Both the position numbers and the translations under genes were made by a program. The notes below the pieces were generated by a model. It was given only the letters and a program-made list of their open reading frames with translations, was not told the DNA's origin and did no database searches. A stretch of DNA of 64,000 nucleotides from Tolypothrix campylonemoides VB511288 (GTDB lineage: Bacteria; Cyanobacteriota; Cyanobacteriia; Cyanobacteriales; Nostocaceae): NCBI GenBank assembly GCA_000828075.3, contig JXCB02000027.1, positions 923,083-987,082 on the forward strand. The letters are read 5' to 3'. Positions 1 through 8,776 of this stretch are shown here, piece by piece. The first letter of the stretch is position 1, and the number at the start of each line of letters is the position of its first letter.

Positions 1-90
1 GTCTCTCCCTCCCTCAGTCTCTCCCTCCCTCCCTCTCTCCCTCCCTCCCTCTCTCCCTCCCTCAGTCTCTCCCTCCCTCCCTCCTTCCCT
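1..90. repeat. Pyrimidine-rich short tandem repeat
   Basis: A run of CTCC/CCCT units interrupted by CAGT continues from the window edge to about position 90. It lies just past the 3' end of the response regulator at 100-1194. Low-complexity CCCT-type tracts of this kind also occur at about 20505-20548 and, reverse-complemented, at 45041-45087. No gene is visible here. Confidence 0.7.
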
Positions 91-99
91 CAAGAGTCC

Positions 100-1194
100 T
101 TAAATACACGTAAGCATCACCTCCACAACTGTTTTTTCTCCTAGCTGGCTCTGGATCCTGAGTTCTCCTCCGTGTAATTCAGTCATACGTTTAGCAATGA
201 TTAAACCCAAACCCAAACCTTGTTGTTCATAAAATTGGCGATCAAATTGCCGATATGCTCCCAACTCAGCAATTTGAGCGGCTGTCATTCCTCGCCCGTG
301 GTCGGTGAGTGATATGATAAGTTGATTGCTAACTAAAGTACTCACAAGATGAATTCTTGTTCCTGATTCTGAAAACTTCAAGGCATTATCAATTAATTCT
401 TCAAGAATTTTATAAAGTCTTGTTTCACAAATTTGTAGACAACAACGACTTTGGAAATTCACTTGTAAATCTGCATCACGTGCTGCTTGTTTAGCTTGTT
501 CGGTAATTAATTTTTTCAACGCCATTGAAGGGAAAATGGTTTTTTCACTTCGCAACTGGTTAATTCGTTTTGAATCTGTTGCGATAATTTCGAGTTCTGT
601 ATAAAGTAAAAAGTTCTGAACCAATCTGTGTAAGCGTTCTCCCGACAGATGAATAAATAAAGCCATATCATGGATTTCATCCCGAGAAAGGGTATTCACT
701 TCTTTCATTAAAAGTTCTGAAAAACCCAAAATACCATTCAGTGGTGTCCTCATTTCGTGAGGAAGGGACATAGTAATACTACTACGCAACTCATCTAACC
801 TTTTTTCTGACTGCTGATGAATGGTAACTTGTTTTTGTAATCGGGAGGAAATTGCAGCTAGTAGTTCTGCGCGGGTGAAAGGTTTTGTTATGTAATCATC
901 AGCTCCCAACTCCATCCCTTGGCGCAAGTCGGTTTTGTCACTTTTAGCAGTTAAAAAAATTAACGGAATCGTCGCTGTTGTAGGTTCTTGACGTAATATA
1001 TTTAAAACACCATGACCGTCTAGTTCTGGCATCATCACATCACAAATGACCAGATCGGGAATTTCCTGTTGAGCTAACTGTACGCCAATGCGACCATTTT
1101 CTGCAGCAATGACATCGAAATCCTCATAGGTTAGTAATTCCGAAAGATTTTGCCTTACACTTGTCTCATCTTCTATAACTAAAATTTTATACAT
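100..1194 (-). CDS. Response regulator-histidine kinase hybrid (REC-HisKA-HATPase)
   Basis: Two-component protein of 364 residues. Residues 1-120 form a receiver domain: acidic pair IEDE near the start, phospho-acceptor Asp in VICDVMMPELDG, FLTAK, and the conserved Lys in DDYITKPF. A short linker leads to a HisKA helix with the phospho-accepting His in LPHEMRTPLNG. A C-terminal HATPase domain has an N-box (DNALKFSES), G1 (DHGRGM) and G2 (QGLGLGL). It has no membrane segment, so it is cytoplasmic. It is the third gene of a minus-strand signalling cluster, 229 bp after the REC-EAL gene. The receiver may gate the kinase in the same chain. The input signal and partner are unknown. Confidence 0.9.
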   Translation of the reverse strand: MYKILVIEDETSVRQNLSELLTYEDFDVIAAENGRIGVQLAQQEIPDLVICDVMMPELDGHGVLNILRQEPTTATIPLIFLTAKSDKTDLRQGMELGADDYITKPFTRAELLAAISSRLQKQVTIHQQSEKRLDELRSSITMSLPHEMRTPLNGILGFSELLMKEVNTLSRDEIHDMALFIHLSGERLHRLVQNFLLYTELEIIATDSKRINQLRSEKTIFPSMALKKLITEQAKQAARDADLQVNFQSRCCLQICETRLYKILEELIDNALKFSESGTRIHLVSTLVSNQLIISLTDHGRGMTAAQIAELGAYRQFDRQFYEQQGLGLGLIIAKRMTELHGGELRIQSQLGEKTVVEVMLTCI

Positions 1195-1423
1195 ATTAAA
1201 AAACTGAATTTTAAAAAAAATAGCTATACAAATAATTTATACTAGTAGTTTCATTTACAATTATTTATCTCAAGTTGGTTGGTAGTAGTGCTGAACCACT
1301 GACTACAAACCATTATTACAGCAGGTTGTATCTTTATTGAGGTACATTTTTTCAACTCGAAAGCCAGAGATAAATCAAATTTTACTTCTGAGTTCCTAGC
1401 TGCGGAGTTCTGCTGTATCAAAC

Positions 1424-2632
1424 CTATACATTCAACTGTTTGTTAGCAAACAAAATCTTTTCAAACTCTGTAGTGCATAATGGACGGCTAAAGAGAAAAC
1501 CTTGCATAGCATCACATTTATATCCGCGTAAAAAATTAAGTTCTTGTTCGGTTTCCACACCTTCAGCAACTGTCTGAATACTGAGATTACGTCCCATTTC
1601 AATCAATGCCGTTGTAATTGCTGCTTTTTGGGAATCATTTGCAATATCTTGAATAAAGTAACGGTCTATTTTTAACGTATCAATCGGTAATTGCTTTAAA
1701 TACATTAAAGCAGAATATCCAGCACCAAAATCATCAATAGCAATTTTGACGCCGAAGGAGTGTAATTCCTTCATCGTAGAAATAGCGCTATTAACATCTT
1801 GCATAATTATGTTTTCTGTTAACTCTAATTCTAAGCAATTTGGCAGCAAATCGTTGACTAATAAAAATTTCATGATTTTTTCACTAAAATCAGATTGAAT
1901 CAACTGATGTGCTGATAGGTTAACAGCTACACGTAACTCGGAAAAACCTGCCTTTTGCCAGATTTTAGTTTGTTTACAAGCACTTTTTAAAACCCAATCA
2001 CCAATAGGGAGGATTAAACCAGTAGATTCAGCTAAAGGAATCAATTCTGTAGGAGAAACCATCCCCAATTCGGGATGCTGCCAACGTAATAAACTTTCAG
2101 CAGCGATGATTTTACCAGAACGAAGATCGACTATAGGTTGATAGTAAACTAAAAATTGTTGAAAATCTCTTTGTTCTAAAGTACGACGCAAGCACATTTC
2201 TACCATCTGTACTCTAGGAGAAATAGTCTGAGTTTCAAATATAGGTACTTTTTTTGTCAGATTCGCTTGCTTCATCAAGCGACTTGCGATCGCACTTAAT
2301 AATTCATCACGAGTAAATGGTTTCGTCAGATAGTCATCAGCGCCCAACTCCATTGCTTGACGAAAATCAGCCCGAGCAGCTCTTGCTGTCAGAAAAATAA
2401 ACGGAATATTTGCTGTTACTGATTCTTCACGTAATGCTATCAGTACGCCATAACCATCAATTTCTGGCATCATCAGGTCGCATAAAATTAAATCGGGAAC
2501 TTCCGAAACCGCTAACTCTACGCCCATGCATCCATTAGCAGCAGCAATAGTATCAAAATTTTCTGCTTCCAACAAATCGAGAATATTCTCTCGTACTGAT
2601 TTTTCGTCTTCAATAACTAAAATTTTTGTCAT
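1424..2632 (-). CDS. Response regulator with EAL c-di-GMP phosphodiesterase domain
   Basis: 402 residues. The N-terminal receiver domain (1-120) carries the phospho-acceptor Asp in LILCDLMMPEIDG and Lys in DDYLTKPF. The C-terminal EAL domain (about 145-395) has the signature as ESLLRW, then ELTEN, IDDFGAGYS, KIDR and AEGVET, so the metal-binding and catalytic residues of active phosphodiesterases appear present. Expected role: hydrolysis of cyclic di-GMP when phosphorylated. Its start overlaps the end of the upstream multi-PAS kinase by 23 bp, which suggests translational coupling and makes that kinase the likely phospho-donor. The receiver closely resembles that of the downstream hybrid, suggesting an internal duplication. 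Confidence 0.92.
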   Translation of the reverse strand: MTKILVIEDEKSVRENILDLLEAENFDTIAAANGCMGVELAVSEVPDLILCDLMMPEIDGYGVLIALREESVTANIPFIFLTARAARADFRQAMELGADDYLTKPFTRDELLSAIASRLMKQANLTKKVPIFETQTISPRVQMVEMCLRRTLEQRDFQQFLVYYQPIVDLRSGKIIAAESLLRWQHPELGMVSPTELIPLAESTGLILPIGDWVLKSACKQTKIWQKAGFSELRVAVNLSAHQLIQSDFSEKIMKFLLVNDLLPNCLELELTENIIMQDVNSAISTMKELHSFGVKIAIDDFGAGYSALMYLKQLPIDTLKIDRYFIQDIANDSQKAAITTALIEMGRNLSIQTVAEGVETEQELNFLRGYKCDAMQGFLFSRPLCTTEFEKILFANKQLNV

Positions 2633-5600
2633 AGTTTGCCTCTGTTTTGGTGCGACTATTTAACGGCAGAGTGACAGTAAATATTGTTCCCACTCCGATT
2701 TCACTTTTCACAGCAATTTCACCATTGTGGGTATCCACACACTTTTTGACAATTGCTAATCCTAACCCTGTGCCTTGGATATTACCGACATTAGTAGCTC
2801 GATGAAAAGACTCAAATAAGTGCGGTAAATCTTCTGGGGGAATGCCAATACCTTGATCCTGAATTGTAAATACTGCTACTCCATCCTTAAAGGTAAGAGA
2901 AAACCTGACAGTACTACCAGTTGGAGAATACTTAATTGCATTCGAGAGTAAATTACTAAGAATATGTTCTAGCAATTTCTCATCCATACAACACGGCGTC
3001 GAATCCTCTTGACAAATAAAGTTGATTGCATGTTGATTATTGACATTCAGTTGTAATTCTTCAACTAGATAGTGGCAGTATTTCACTAAATCGAAAGGTA
3101 CAGGTATAAAATCTAGTTTTCCTGCCTCTGCTTTGCCAATCACCAATACATTGTTTAACATCTCAGTCATATGCTTGACAGCAGTTTGAATGCGATGTAA
3201 ATGCGACAGTTGTTTTTCCTCTGTCCACCTATGGCGGTAGTGTTCTAGCAACTCTGATGAGGAAAGAATAGTACTCAAAGGTGTACGGAACTCATGGCTC
3301 GTCATGGCGACAAAGCGAGATTTGAGTTCATTAAGTTCTTTTTCTTTGTGCAGCGCAGCTTTCAGTTCCTCTTCTAGTTGCTTACGTTCGGTGATATCTA
3401 ACCAGTAACCGACAATTTCCAATGGATTACCAGCATCATCGTGCACCAGCTTGACTTGATCGTACATCCACCGATAAGTACCATTTGAATGCAAAAAGCG
3501 GTACTCCTGGCTGTGTTGTCCTTGCTCTATGAGTTTTGCCGTTGCAGCAAAAACTTGATCTAAGTCTTCCGGGTGAATATGACTAATCCAAAAGCTAGGA
3601 TTTTCCATAAATTCCTGTACTTGATATCCCAGCATACTGACAACGTTTTCGCTCATAAAGGTAATGCCATGATCACCGTAAATTTTGCAACTATAAATGA
3701 CACCTGGACTAGAATAAAGTAAATATTGTAACCGCTCTTGCGATATTAATACCGCTACCTCTGCCTGCTTGCGCTCGGTGATATCAGTTTGAATACCAAT
3801 ATAATGAGTGAATCTGCCATGAATGTCATAAACCGGAGAAATACTTATCTCATTCAAAAACAGAGTGCCATCTTTACGGTAATTACGTAAAACTACGGTA
3901 CAGCTTTTTCCTTGGGTAATGGCGTCGTGTACTTCGGTTATGCCTGGTTGATTGAGATCAGCACCATGCAGAAAACTACTGTTTTGCCCAATCACTTCCG
4001 CTACTGAATAACCAGTGATTTCCTCCAACGCCGGATTAGCATATATGATTGGAGAGTTTGGCATGGTGACATCAGCAATGATGATGCCATTACTGCTAGC
4101 TGCGATCGCGCGATCGCGCAGTTGTAAACTTTCTTCTGCTTGTTTGCGTTCTGTAATGTCAGTATTAATACTGACCGCCCCGATCACTTTACCAGTAGCA
4201 TCTTTAATTGCATCACTACGTACTTCTACTAAGATGATGCGACCACTGCGAGTTTTCATCGTCACTTCACCGCGCCATGATTCTCCTGTGTTGACACTCG
4301 CGAAGATTTCTTCACAGTCTGCCTTGTTCGTGTAAATAGCTGATAGTCCCCCAGCAGCCTGTAACTCCTCCAAGGTGTACTCAAATAAGTCAACAAATGC
4401 TGGATTAAGGTAAATGGCTTCACAGGTGACATCAACCATACTAATGGCATCGCTCGTACTTTCTATGGCTTTGCGAAAGCGCAGCAGAGACTGCTCGGCT
4501 AATTTCCGCTCAGTGATGTCTGTAGAGATGCCACAAACCGCATAAGGAATTCCATTGGCATCTTTTAGAGGAAACTTGACACAAAGGTAAGTGCGTAGCC
4601 CATTTTCGTGGGGGACGACTTCTTCAACTTCTATCGGTTTGCCTTCTGTAATGACCTTGCAGCTATTTACCGCGAGCTTATGAGCAATGTCGTGAGGCCA
4701 GAAATCATATAAAGTTTTGCCTACAATCTGCTCTTTGCTAATTTTAAAATGTTTTTCATACTGGTGATTGACTAACAGGTATTTATTTTCAGTGTCTAGT
4801 AAATGAATGAAAGCTGGGGAGTTATGCAAAATTGCCTGTAGTTGTTCCTGAGTCTCCCGCAATACTGTGTCTTTGAGCTTACGCTCAGTAATATCTCGGT
4901 CAACGCCACGATAACCCCGAAATTTACCTTCACCATCGAATATAGGAACCCCACTCGTTTCGAGAATCACTAAATGCCCATCTTTATGAATGTTAGTGTT
5001 CTCCAGACATTTGAATGGTTGTTGTGCAGCAGCAATTGGGGCAAATATATTAGCAACACGCTCAGCTTCTTGCGGTGGCATCAAGTCAAAAGGAGTTTTG
5101 CCCAACACTTCTTGCCGCTGGTAGCCCAAAATATCATAGATTTTTGGGCTAGCATAAGTGTAGACAGCGTTTTCATCAACTTCCCAAACCCAATCGCTCG
5201 TCGTTTCAACTAAATTACGGAAACGCTCTTTGCTGCGTTTAAGCGCTTCTTCTATTTGCTTGCGCTCATGAATGTCTGTGTTTGTCCCAAACCAGCTTAA
5301 AATTTGTCCTTGCTTATCACGCAAAGGTAAGGCGCGTACTAGGTGCCAACAATAAGTGTTGTAAGTTACTCTAAACAGGCGAAATTCTACTTCGTAAGGT
5401 TCGCCTGTTACCAGTGATTGCCTCCAATGCTCAAGACACCTTGGCAAATCTTCGGGATGTATCAATGGCTGCCAATTCCAGCCTTGAATCTCTTCTTGAG
5501 TGCAGCCGCAGTAGTCGAGCAATCGCTGGTTAACGTACTCAATGCTACCATCTGCTTGAGCGAACCACACAAGCTGAGGTATAGATTCAACCAAGAAGCG

Positions 5601-7757
5601 AAAGCGTTCTTCACTTTTTTCTAGCGCTTCTTGTGCTTGCTTGCGCTCGGTTATATCTTCACAAGTGCCAAGAACTCCTATCACATTCCCTTCAGCATCG
5701 TGAAGTGGAATTCTACTTACCTCTAGCCAAAGTTGTGTGCCATCCTTTTGCAGGTGGGGAATGATAACGCCATATTCTGGCGTATCAGTCTGCATCACCC
5801 GAAGGTCAGATTCACGGTAGAGATCTGGTTCCTCCTTTTGAGGGAGTAAATCATAGTCAGTCTTACCCACAAGATCTTCTGGACTCTCAAGACCAGCTAT
5901 TTCAGCAAAGACGCGATTACAACCCAAAAATACAGAAGCTGTATCTTTCCAGAAAATACTTTGGGGGATGTTGTCCATGACGAGCTGCAACATTTGCTGT
6001 GATTGCCGCAGTTGCTCTTGTGCATACAAGCGATCGCTCATTTCATTAATAAGTTGCCGATTTATTTCTTTGACAGCCTTTGTTCGTTCCTCAACTCGCA
6101 TTTCTAGCTGTGCGTTTGCCTGCTGGAGTTCTACCTGTGCCTGTTGCAGTGCTGCTTCTGCTTGTACGCGTTCAGTAATATCTGTACAACAGCCGATGTA
6201 ACCGATAAAGCTGCCATCAGGTGCAAACCTAGGAATGCCCGTGTCAAAAAGCCAACGATATTCTCCATCTGCACGTAAATAACGGAATACATACTGATAA
6301 CGGTGATGGTTTTTGAATGCTGATAAGTATATATCAGAACAGCGCTGTTTATCTTCAGGATGAATTCCTTCTAGCCAACCTTGATCCAGTAACTCTTCTA
6401 AAGGTCGCCCTGTAAACTCTACGCAATATTGGTTGAGAAATGTACACAATCCATTAGCATCATCCATCCAAATCACAACTGGTGCTTCATCTGCAAGTTT
6501 ACGAAACCGCTCTTCACTCTCGCGTAATGCCTCAGTCGCTCTTTTTTGCTCGGTAATGTCTTGGCTGATTCCAAAAATCCGGTATTCTCCCAATTCATTT
6601 TTTATGGAAACGGCTCGCGTCCAAACCCAGCGCTCCTCGCCGTCAGGACGGACAATGCGATATTCTTGGCTGTAAACATGACCATGATCACAGGTTTTGC
6701 TCGCAGCTATAATAACGCGATCGCGGTCTTGTGGATGAATAGCCTCTATAAAATCTTTTGGGTTTTCGTAAAGGCGATCGCGGCTACGTCCCCAAATTTC
6801 TTGATACGCTGCATTGACATATATAACTTTGTCGTGTTTGAGGTCTTGCACAAACAAAACTTGGCGAATATTTTCTGCTATTTGTCTGAAGAGTTCTTCA
6901 CTTGATCGTAGCGCTTCTTCTGCCAGTTTGCGCTCAGTAATATCTCTTTGTGTGCAAACAAAATGAGTAATTTTACCTTCGCAAGATGCAATTGGGGCTA
7001 TGTTAACCTCAACCCAGTATGTACAACAGCCGTTTTTGTGGTAATTAATAAATTCTGTTCTAATTGAGGAGCCATCCCTAAGCGCCGTGCAAATTCTATC
7101 TATCTCTGTGCGAGAAGTTTTTTCACCATATAAAGTAGGTAGCGTTTTGCCAATAATTTCATCAGCTGACCAACCGCTCATCCGGGTAAACGCTTCGTTG
7201 ACATACACCATACGCCAACCCAATGGATCATCCAGCCCCTGAACTTCGATGATCACAACAGCGTCATTGCCATTGACAACAGCAGCCTCCAACAAGCGCC
7301 TTTGTGCCTCCGTTTGTGTTAATTCGCCTCTTGTTTCCCCTGCTTGTTGTTCGAGAGCTTGACAAATACTTTCATAAGTGCATAATCCCACGAGTTGATC
7401 TTGCTCATCAACTAGTGGTATAAAATACAGACGAGATTGGCGCAAAAATGACAATATTGATATTAAGCTAGAAACCTCAGAGCATTTTAGGGAGAGTACT
7501 GAAGTTTCCATAACTTCAGATATTTTAGCTGTTTGTAGGTTTACGTTTGAGGACAAAAGTTGCAATGCATCATGCTGTGTGAACCACCCCACTACCTGCA
7601 AATTCTCAACTATCAACGCACAACCTGCTTGCGGTTGACGCTGACTCATCAAAGCAACTACATCTAACAATGGTGTATCAGGCGCAACACTCAGGGGAGA
7701 AAAGTCAATTGCATAATCTAACGATGGTAGTGAGATAAATTGAGCAAAGGCGTGCAT
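2610..7757 (-). CDS. CBS-domain, multi-PAS sensor histidine kinase
   Basis: Very large sensor kinase of about 1715 residues. The first 150 residues look like a CBS pair. Ten successive PAS/PAC units follow, each closed by a DITERK-like linker, with a coiled coil after the third. HisKA (phospho-acceptor His in TSHEFRTPLS) and HATPase (NLLSNAIKYSP, DQGIGIPP, GTGLGLAIVKK) come last. No membrane helix is seen, so it should sense soluble cues such as redox, light, ligands or nucleotides. There is no receiver of its own; the overlapping REC-EAL gene supplies one. I chose ATG at 7757; a TTG four codons upstream (7769) is also possible. The signal cannot be deduced. Confidence 0.9.
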   Translation of the reverse strand: MHAFAQFISLPSLDYAIDFSPLSVAPDTPLLDVVALMSQRQPQAGCALIVENLQVVGWFTQHDALQLLSSNVNLQTAKISEVMETSVLSLKCSEVSSLISILSFLRQSRLYFIPLVDEQDQLVGLCTYESICQALEQQAGETRGELTQTEAQRRLLEAAVVNGNDAVVIIEVQGLDDPLGWRMVYVNEAFTRMSGWSADEIIGKTLPTLYGEKTSRTEIDRICTALRDGSSIRTEFINYHKNGCCTYWVEVNIAPIASCEGKITHFVCTQRDITERKLAEEALRSSEELFRQIAENIRQVLFVQDLKHDKVIYVNAAYQEIWGRSRDRLYENPKDFIEAIHPQDRDRVIIAASKTCDHGHVYSQEYRIVRPDGEERWVWTRAVSIKNELGEYRIFGISQDITEQKRATEALRESEERFRKLADEAPVVIWMDDANGLCTFLNQYCVEFTGRPLEELLDQGWLEGIHPEDKQRCSDIYLSAFKNHHRYQYVFRYLRADGEYRWLFDTGIPRFAPDGSFIGYIGCCTDITERVQAEAALQQAQVELQQANAQLEMRVEERTKAVKEINRQLINEMSDRLYAQEQLRQSQQMLQLVMDNIPQSIFWKDTASVFLGCNRVFAEIAGLESPEDLVGKTDYDLLPQKEEPDLYRESDLRVMQTDTPEYGVIIPHLQKDGTQLWLEVSRIPLHDAEGNVIGVLGTCEDITERKQAQEALEKSEERFRFLVESIPQLVWFAQADGSIEYVNQRLLDYCGCTQEEIQGWNWQPLIHPEDLPRCLEHWRQSLVTGEPYEVEFRLFRVTYNTYCWHLVRALPLRDKQGQILSWFGTNTDIHERKQIEEALKRSKERFRNLVETTSDWVWEVDENAVYTYASPKIYDILGYQRQEVLGKTPFDLMPPQEAERVANIFAPIAAAQQPFKCLENTNIHKDGHLVILETSGVPIFDGEGKFRGYRGVDRDITERKLKDTVLRETQEQLQAILHNSPAFIHLLDTENKYLLVNHQYEKHFKISKEQIVGKTLYDFWPHDIAHKLAVNSCKVITEGKPIEVEEVVPHENGLRTYLCVKFPLKDANGIPYAVCGISTDITERKLAEQSLLRFRKAIESTSDAISMVDVTCEAIYLNPAFVDLFEYTLEELQAAGGLSAIYTNKADCEEIFASVNTGESWRGEVTMKTRSGRIILVEVRSDAIKDATGKVIGAVSINTDITERKQAEESLQLRDRAIAASSNGIIIADVTMPNSPIIYANPALEEITGYSVAEVIGQNSSFLHGADLNQPGITEVHDAITQGKSCTVVLRNYRKDGTLFLNEISISPVYDIHGRFTHYIGIQTDITERKQAEVAVLISQERLQYLLYSSPGVIYSCKIYGDHGITFMSENVVSMLGYQVQEFMENPSFWISHIHPEDLDQVFAATAKLIEQGQHSQEYRFLHSNGTYRWMYDQVKLVHDDAGNPLEIVGYWLDITERKQLEEELKAALHKEKELNELKSRFVAMTSHEFRTPLSTILSSSELLEHYRHRWTEEKQLSHLHRIQTAVKHMTEMLNNVLVIGKAEAGKLDFIPVPFDLVKYCHYLVEELQLNVNNQHAINFICQEDSTPCCMDEKLLEHILSNLLSNAIKYSPTGSTVRFSLTFKDGVAVFTIQDQGIGIPPEDLPHLFESFHRATNVGNIQGTGLGLAIVKKCVDTHNGEIAVKSEIGVGTIFTVTLPLNSRTKTEANYDKNFSY

Positions 7758-8552
7758 AAATGTTTGCAATAGCTTCTAACACAAAAATGTTTTAGATCTA
7801 TGAGGTAATGTCTTTAATTATTTTCCATTATTTTTACCTTTTTCCTCAGTAATTTCTTGCGTGTAATCCCTTAATTTTGTTAAATTTTATACTAAGATTG
7901 AATCGATGCATATTAAGAGGAACAGGAAAGACAACTAGAGAGCAAGAAATTAAGCTGTTACGTACTTCAGGTGCATCTTTTAACTTAAGCAAAACTCTTC
8001 CATTCTTATGTCCATCCTCCCCATAGCGCAACTCAATTGAATGAAGTACACATTTATCTGTGTCCACCCCCCTCATTCCCCCCTACAAGAGGGAAGACAG
8101 AAGAAAAACTTTTATTTATTGTCCATGAGTGGTTCATTATTTCTTTGACATACGTATACCCAATTGCAAACCGCTATAGTGCCAGTTCAAGGAACCTTTT
8201 TTGCAATCAGTGAAGCAAGACAAGGGGGATAAGGAGGAATTTGCTTCCTTGTCTTCCCCCTCTTCCTTATCTGCCTTGTCTAACAAATTTAGAACTAACG
8301 CATTGACAAAATTTTTATTGTGTGGTTAATACCATAGTAGACATAAATCACCTCAACTTTGTCAAGGTTTTGAACTTAGAGGACATAGCCCTCCTTCGAT
8401 TTCTTATATAGATGTAAGTGAAATTAACTTATGCAGTAGCGGAAGATGTAACGTGGATTGTAGATAGTTGAAGCATTTTGCAACCGCAGTGCAATTGATC
8501 TGCAGATACAGCCAATGCTTTGAGTAGAGATCGCGCACATTAAACATAATCC
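7758..8552. other. Intergenic region, no convincing gene
   Basis: About 800 bp between the multi-PAS kinase and a MITE copy. The open frames here are short with no recognisable family. It contains an imperfect inverted repeat at 8219-8280 and is otherwise AT-rich. The promoter for the minus-strand signalling cluster should lie in the first part. Confidence 0.5.
8219..8280. repeat. Imperfect inverted repeat (17-bp arms)
   Basis: GACAAGGGGGATAAGGA at 8219-8235 pairs with TCCTTATCTGCCTTGTC at 8264-8280 with two mismatches. The 28-base spacer repeats related words. It could form a hairpin in RNA or be a degenerate small repeat. Confidence 0.5.
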
Positions 8553-8709
8553 AACGTGAGTTCGATAGAGGATGAAGAACCCCTCTCCAAACCTCTCCCC
8601 GTTTCGGGGAGAGGCTTAAAAAGCCTATTCTTTCGTACGTGCGTTGCGGATTTTTTGCCCCTTCCCTTGTAGGGAAAGGGTTGGGGTTAGGTTTCGTCGA
8701 ACTCACGTT
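8553..8709. mobile_element. MITE copy 1 (157 bp)
   Basis: Ends are perfect 13-bp inverted repeats, AACGTGAGTTCGA and TCGAACTCACGTT. It is flanked by a 5-bp direct repeat AATCC (8548-8552 and 8710-8714), read as a target-site duplication. Internally it holds two strong hairpins built from CCTCTCCCC/GGGGAGAGG and CCTTCCC/GGGAAAGG. It codes for no transposase. Two close relatives lie at 23144-23301 and 39662-39819. Confidence 0.85.
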
Positions 8710-8776
8710 AATCCAATCTTTCTGTACAGTGCGTAAGTCCTAAAATTATTGCAAAAGATCTAAGAATGAAAGCGCA

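Noticed and set aside
1-90. CRISPR-like repetition at the window edge
   Set aside because: The units are 4-12 bp pyrimidine words with no spacers; it is a simple repeat.
4015-6905. Several plus-strand frames inside the multi-PAS kinase gene
   Set aside because: Ser/Leu-rich translations without family features, opposite a well-supported gene.
7846-8076. 76-codon minus-strand frame
   Set aside because: No recognisable family, no ribosome site, and a C-terminus of low-complexity AT-rich codons.
8404-8706. 100-codon minus-strand frame
   Set aside because: Much of it is encoded by MITE copy 1; similar frames appear at the other copies purely because of the repeat.
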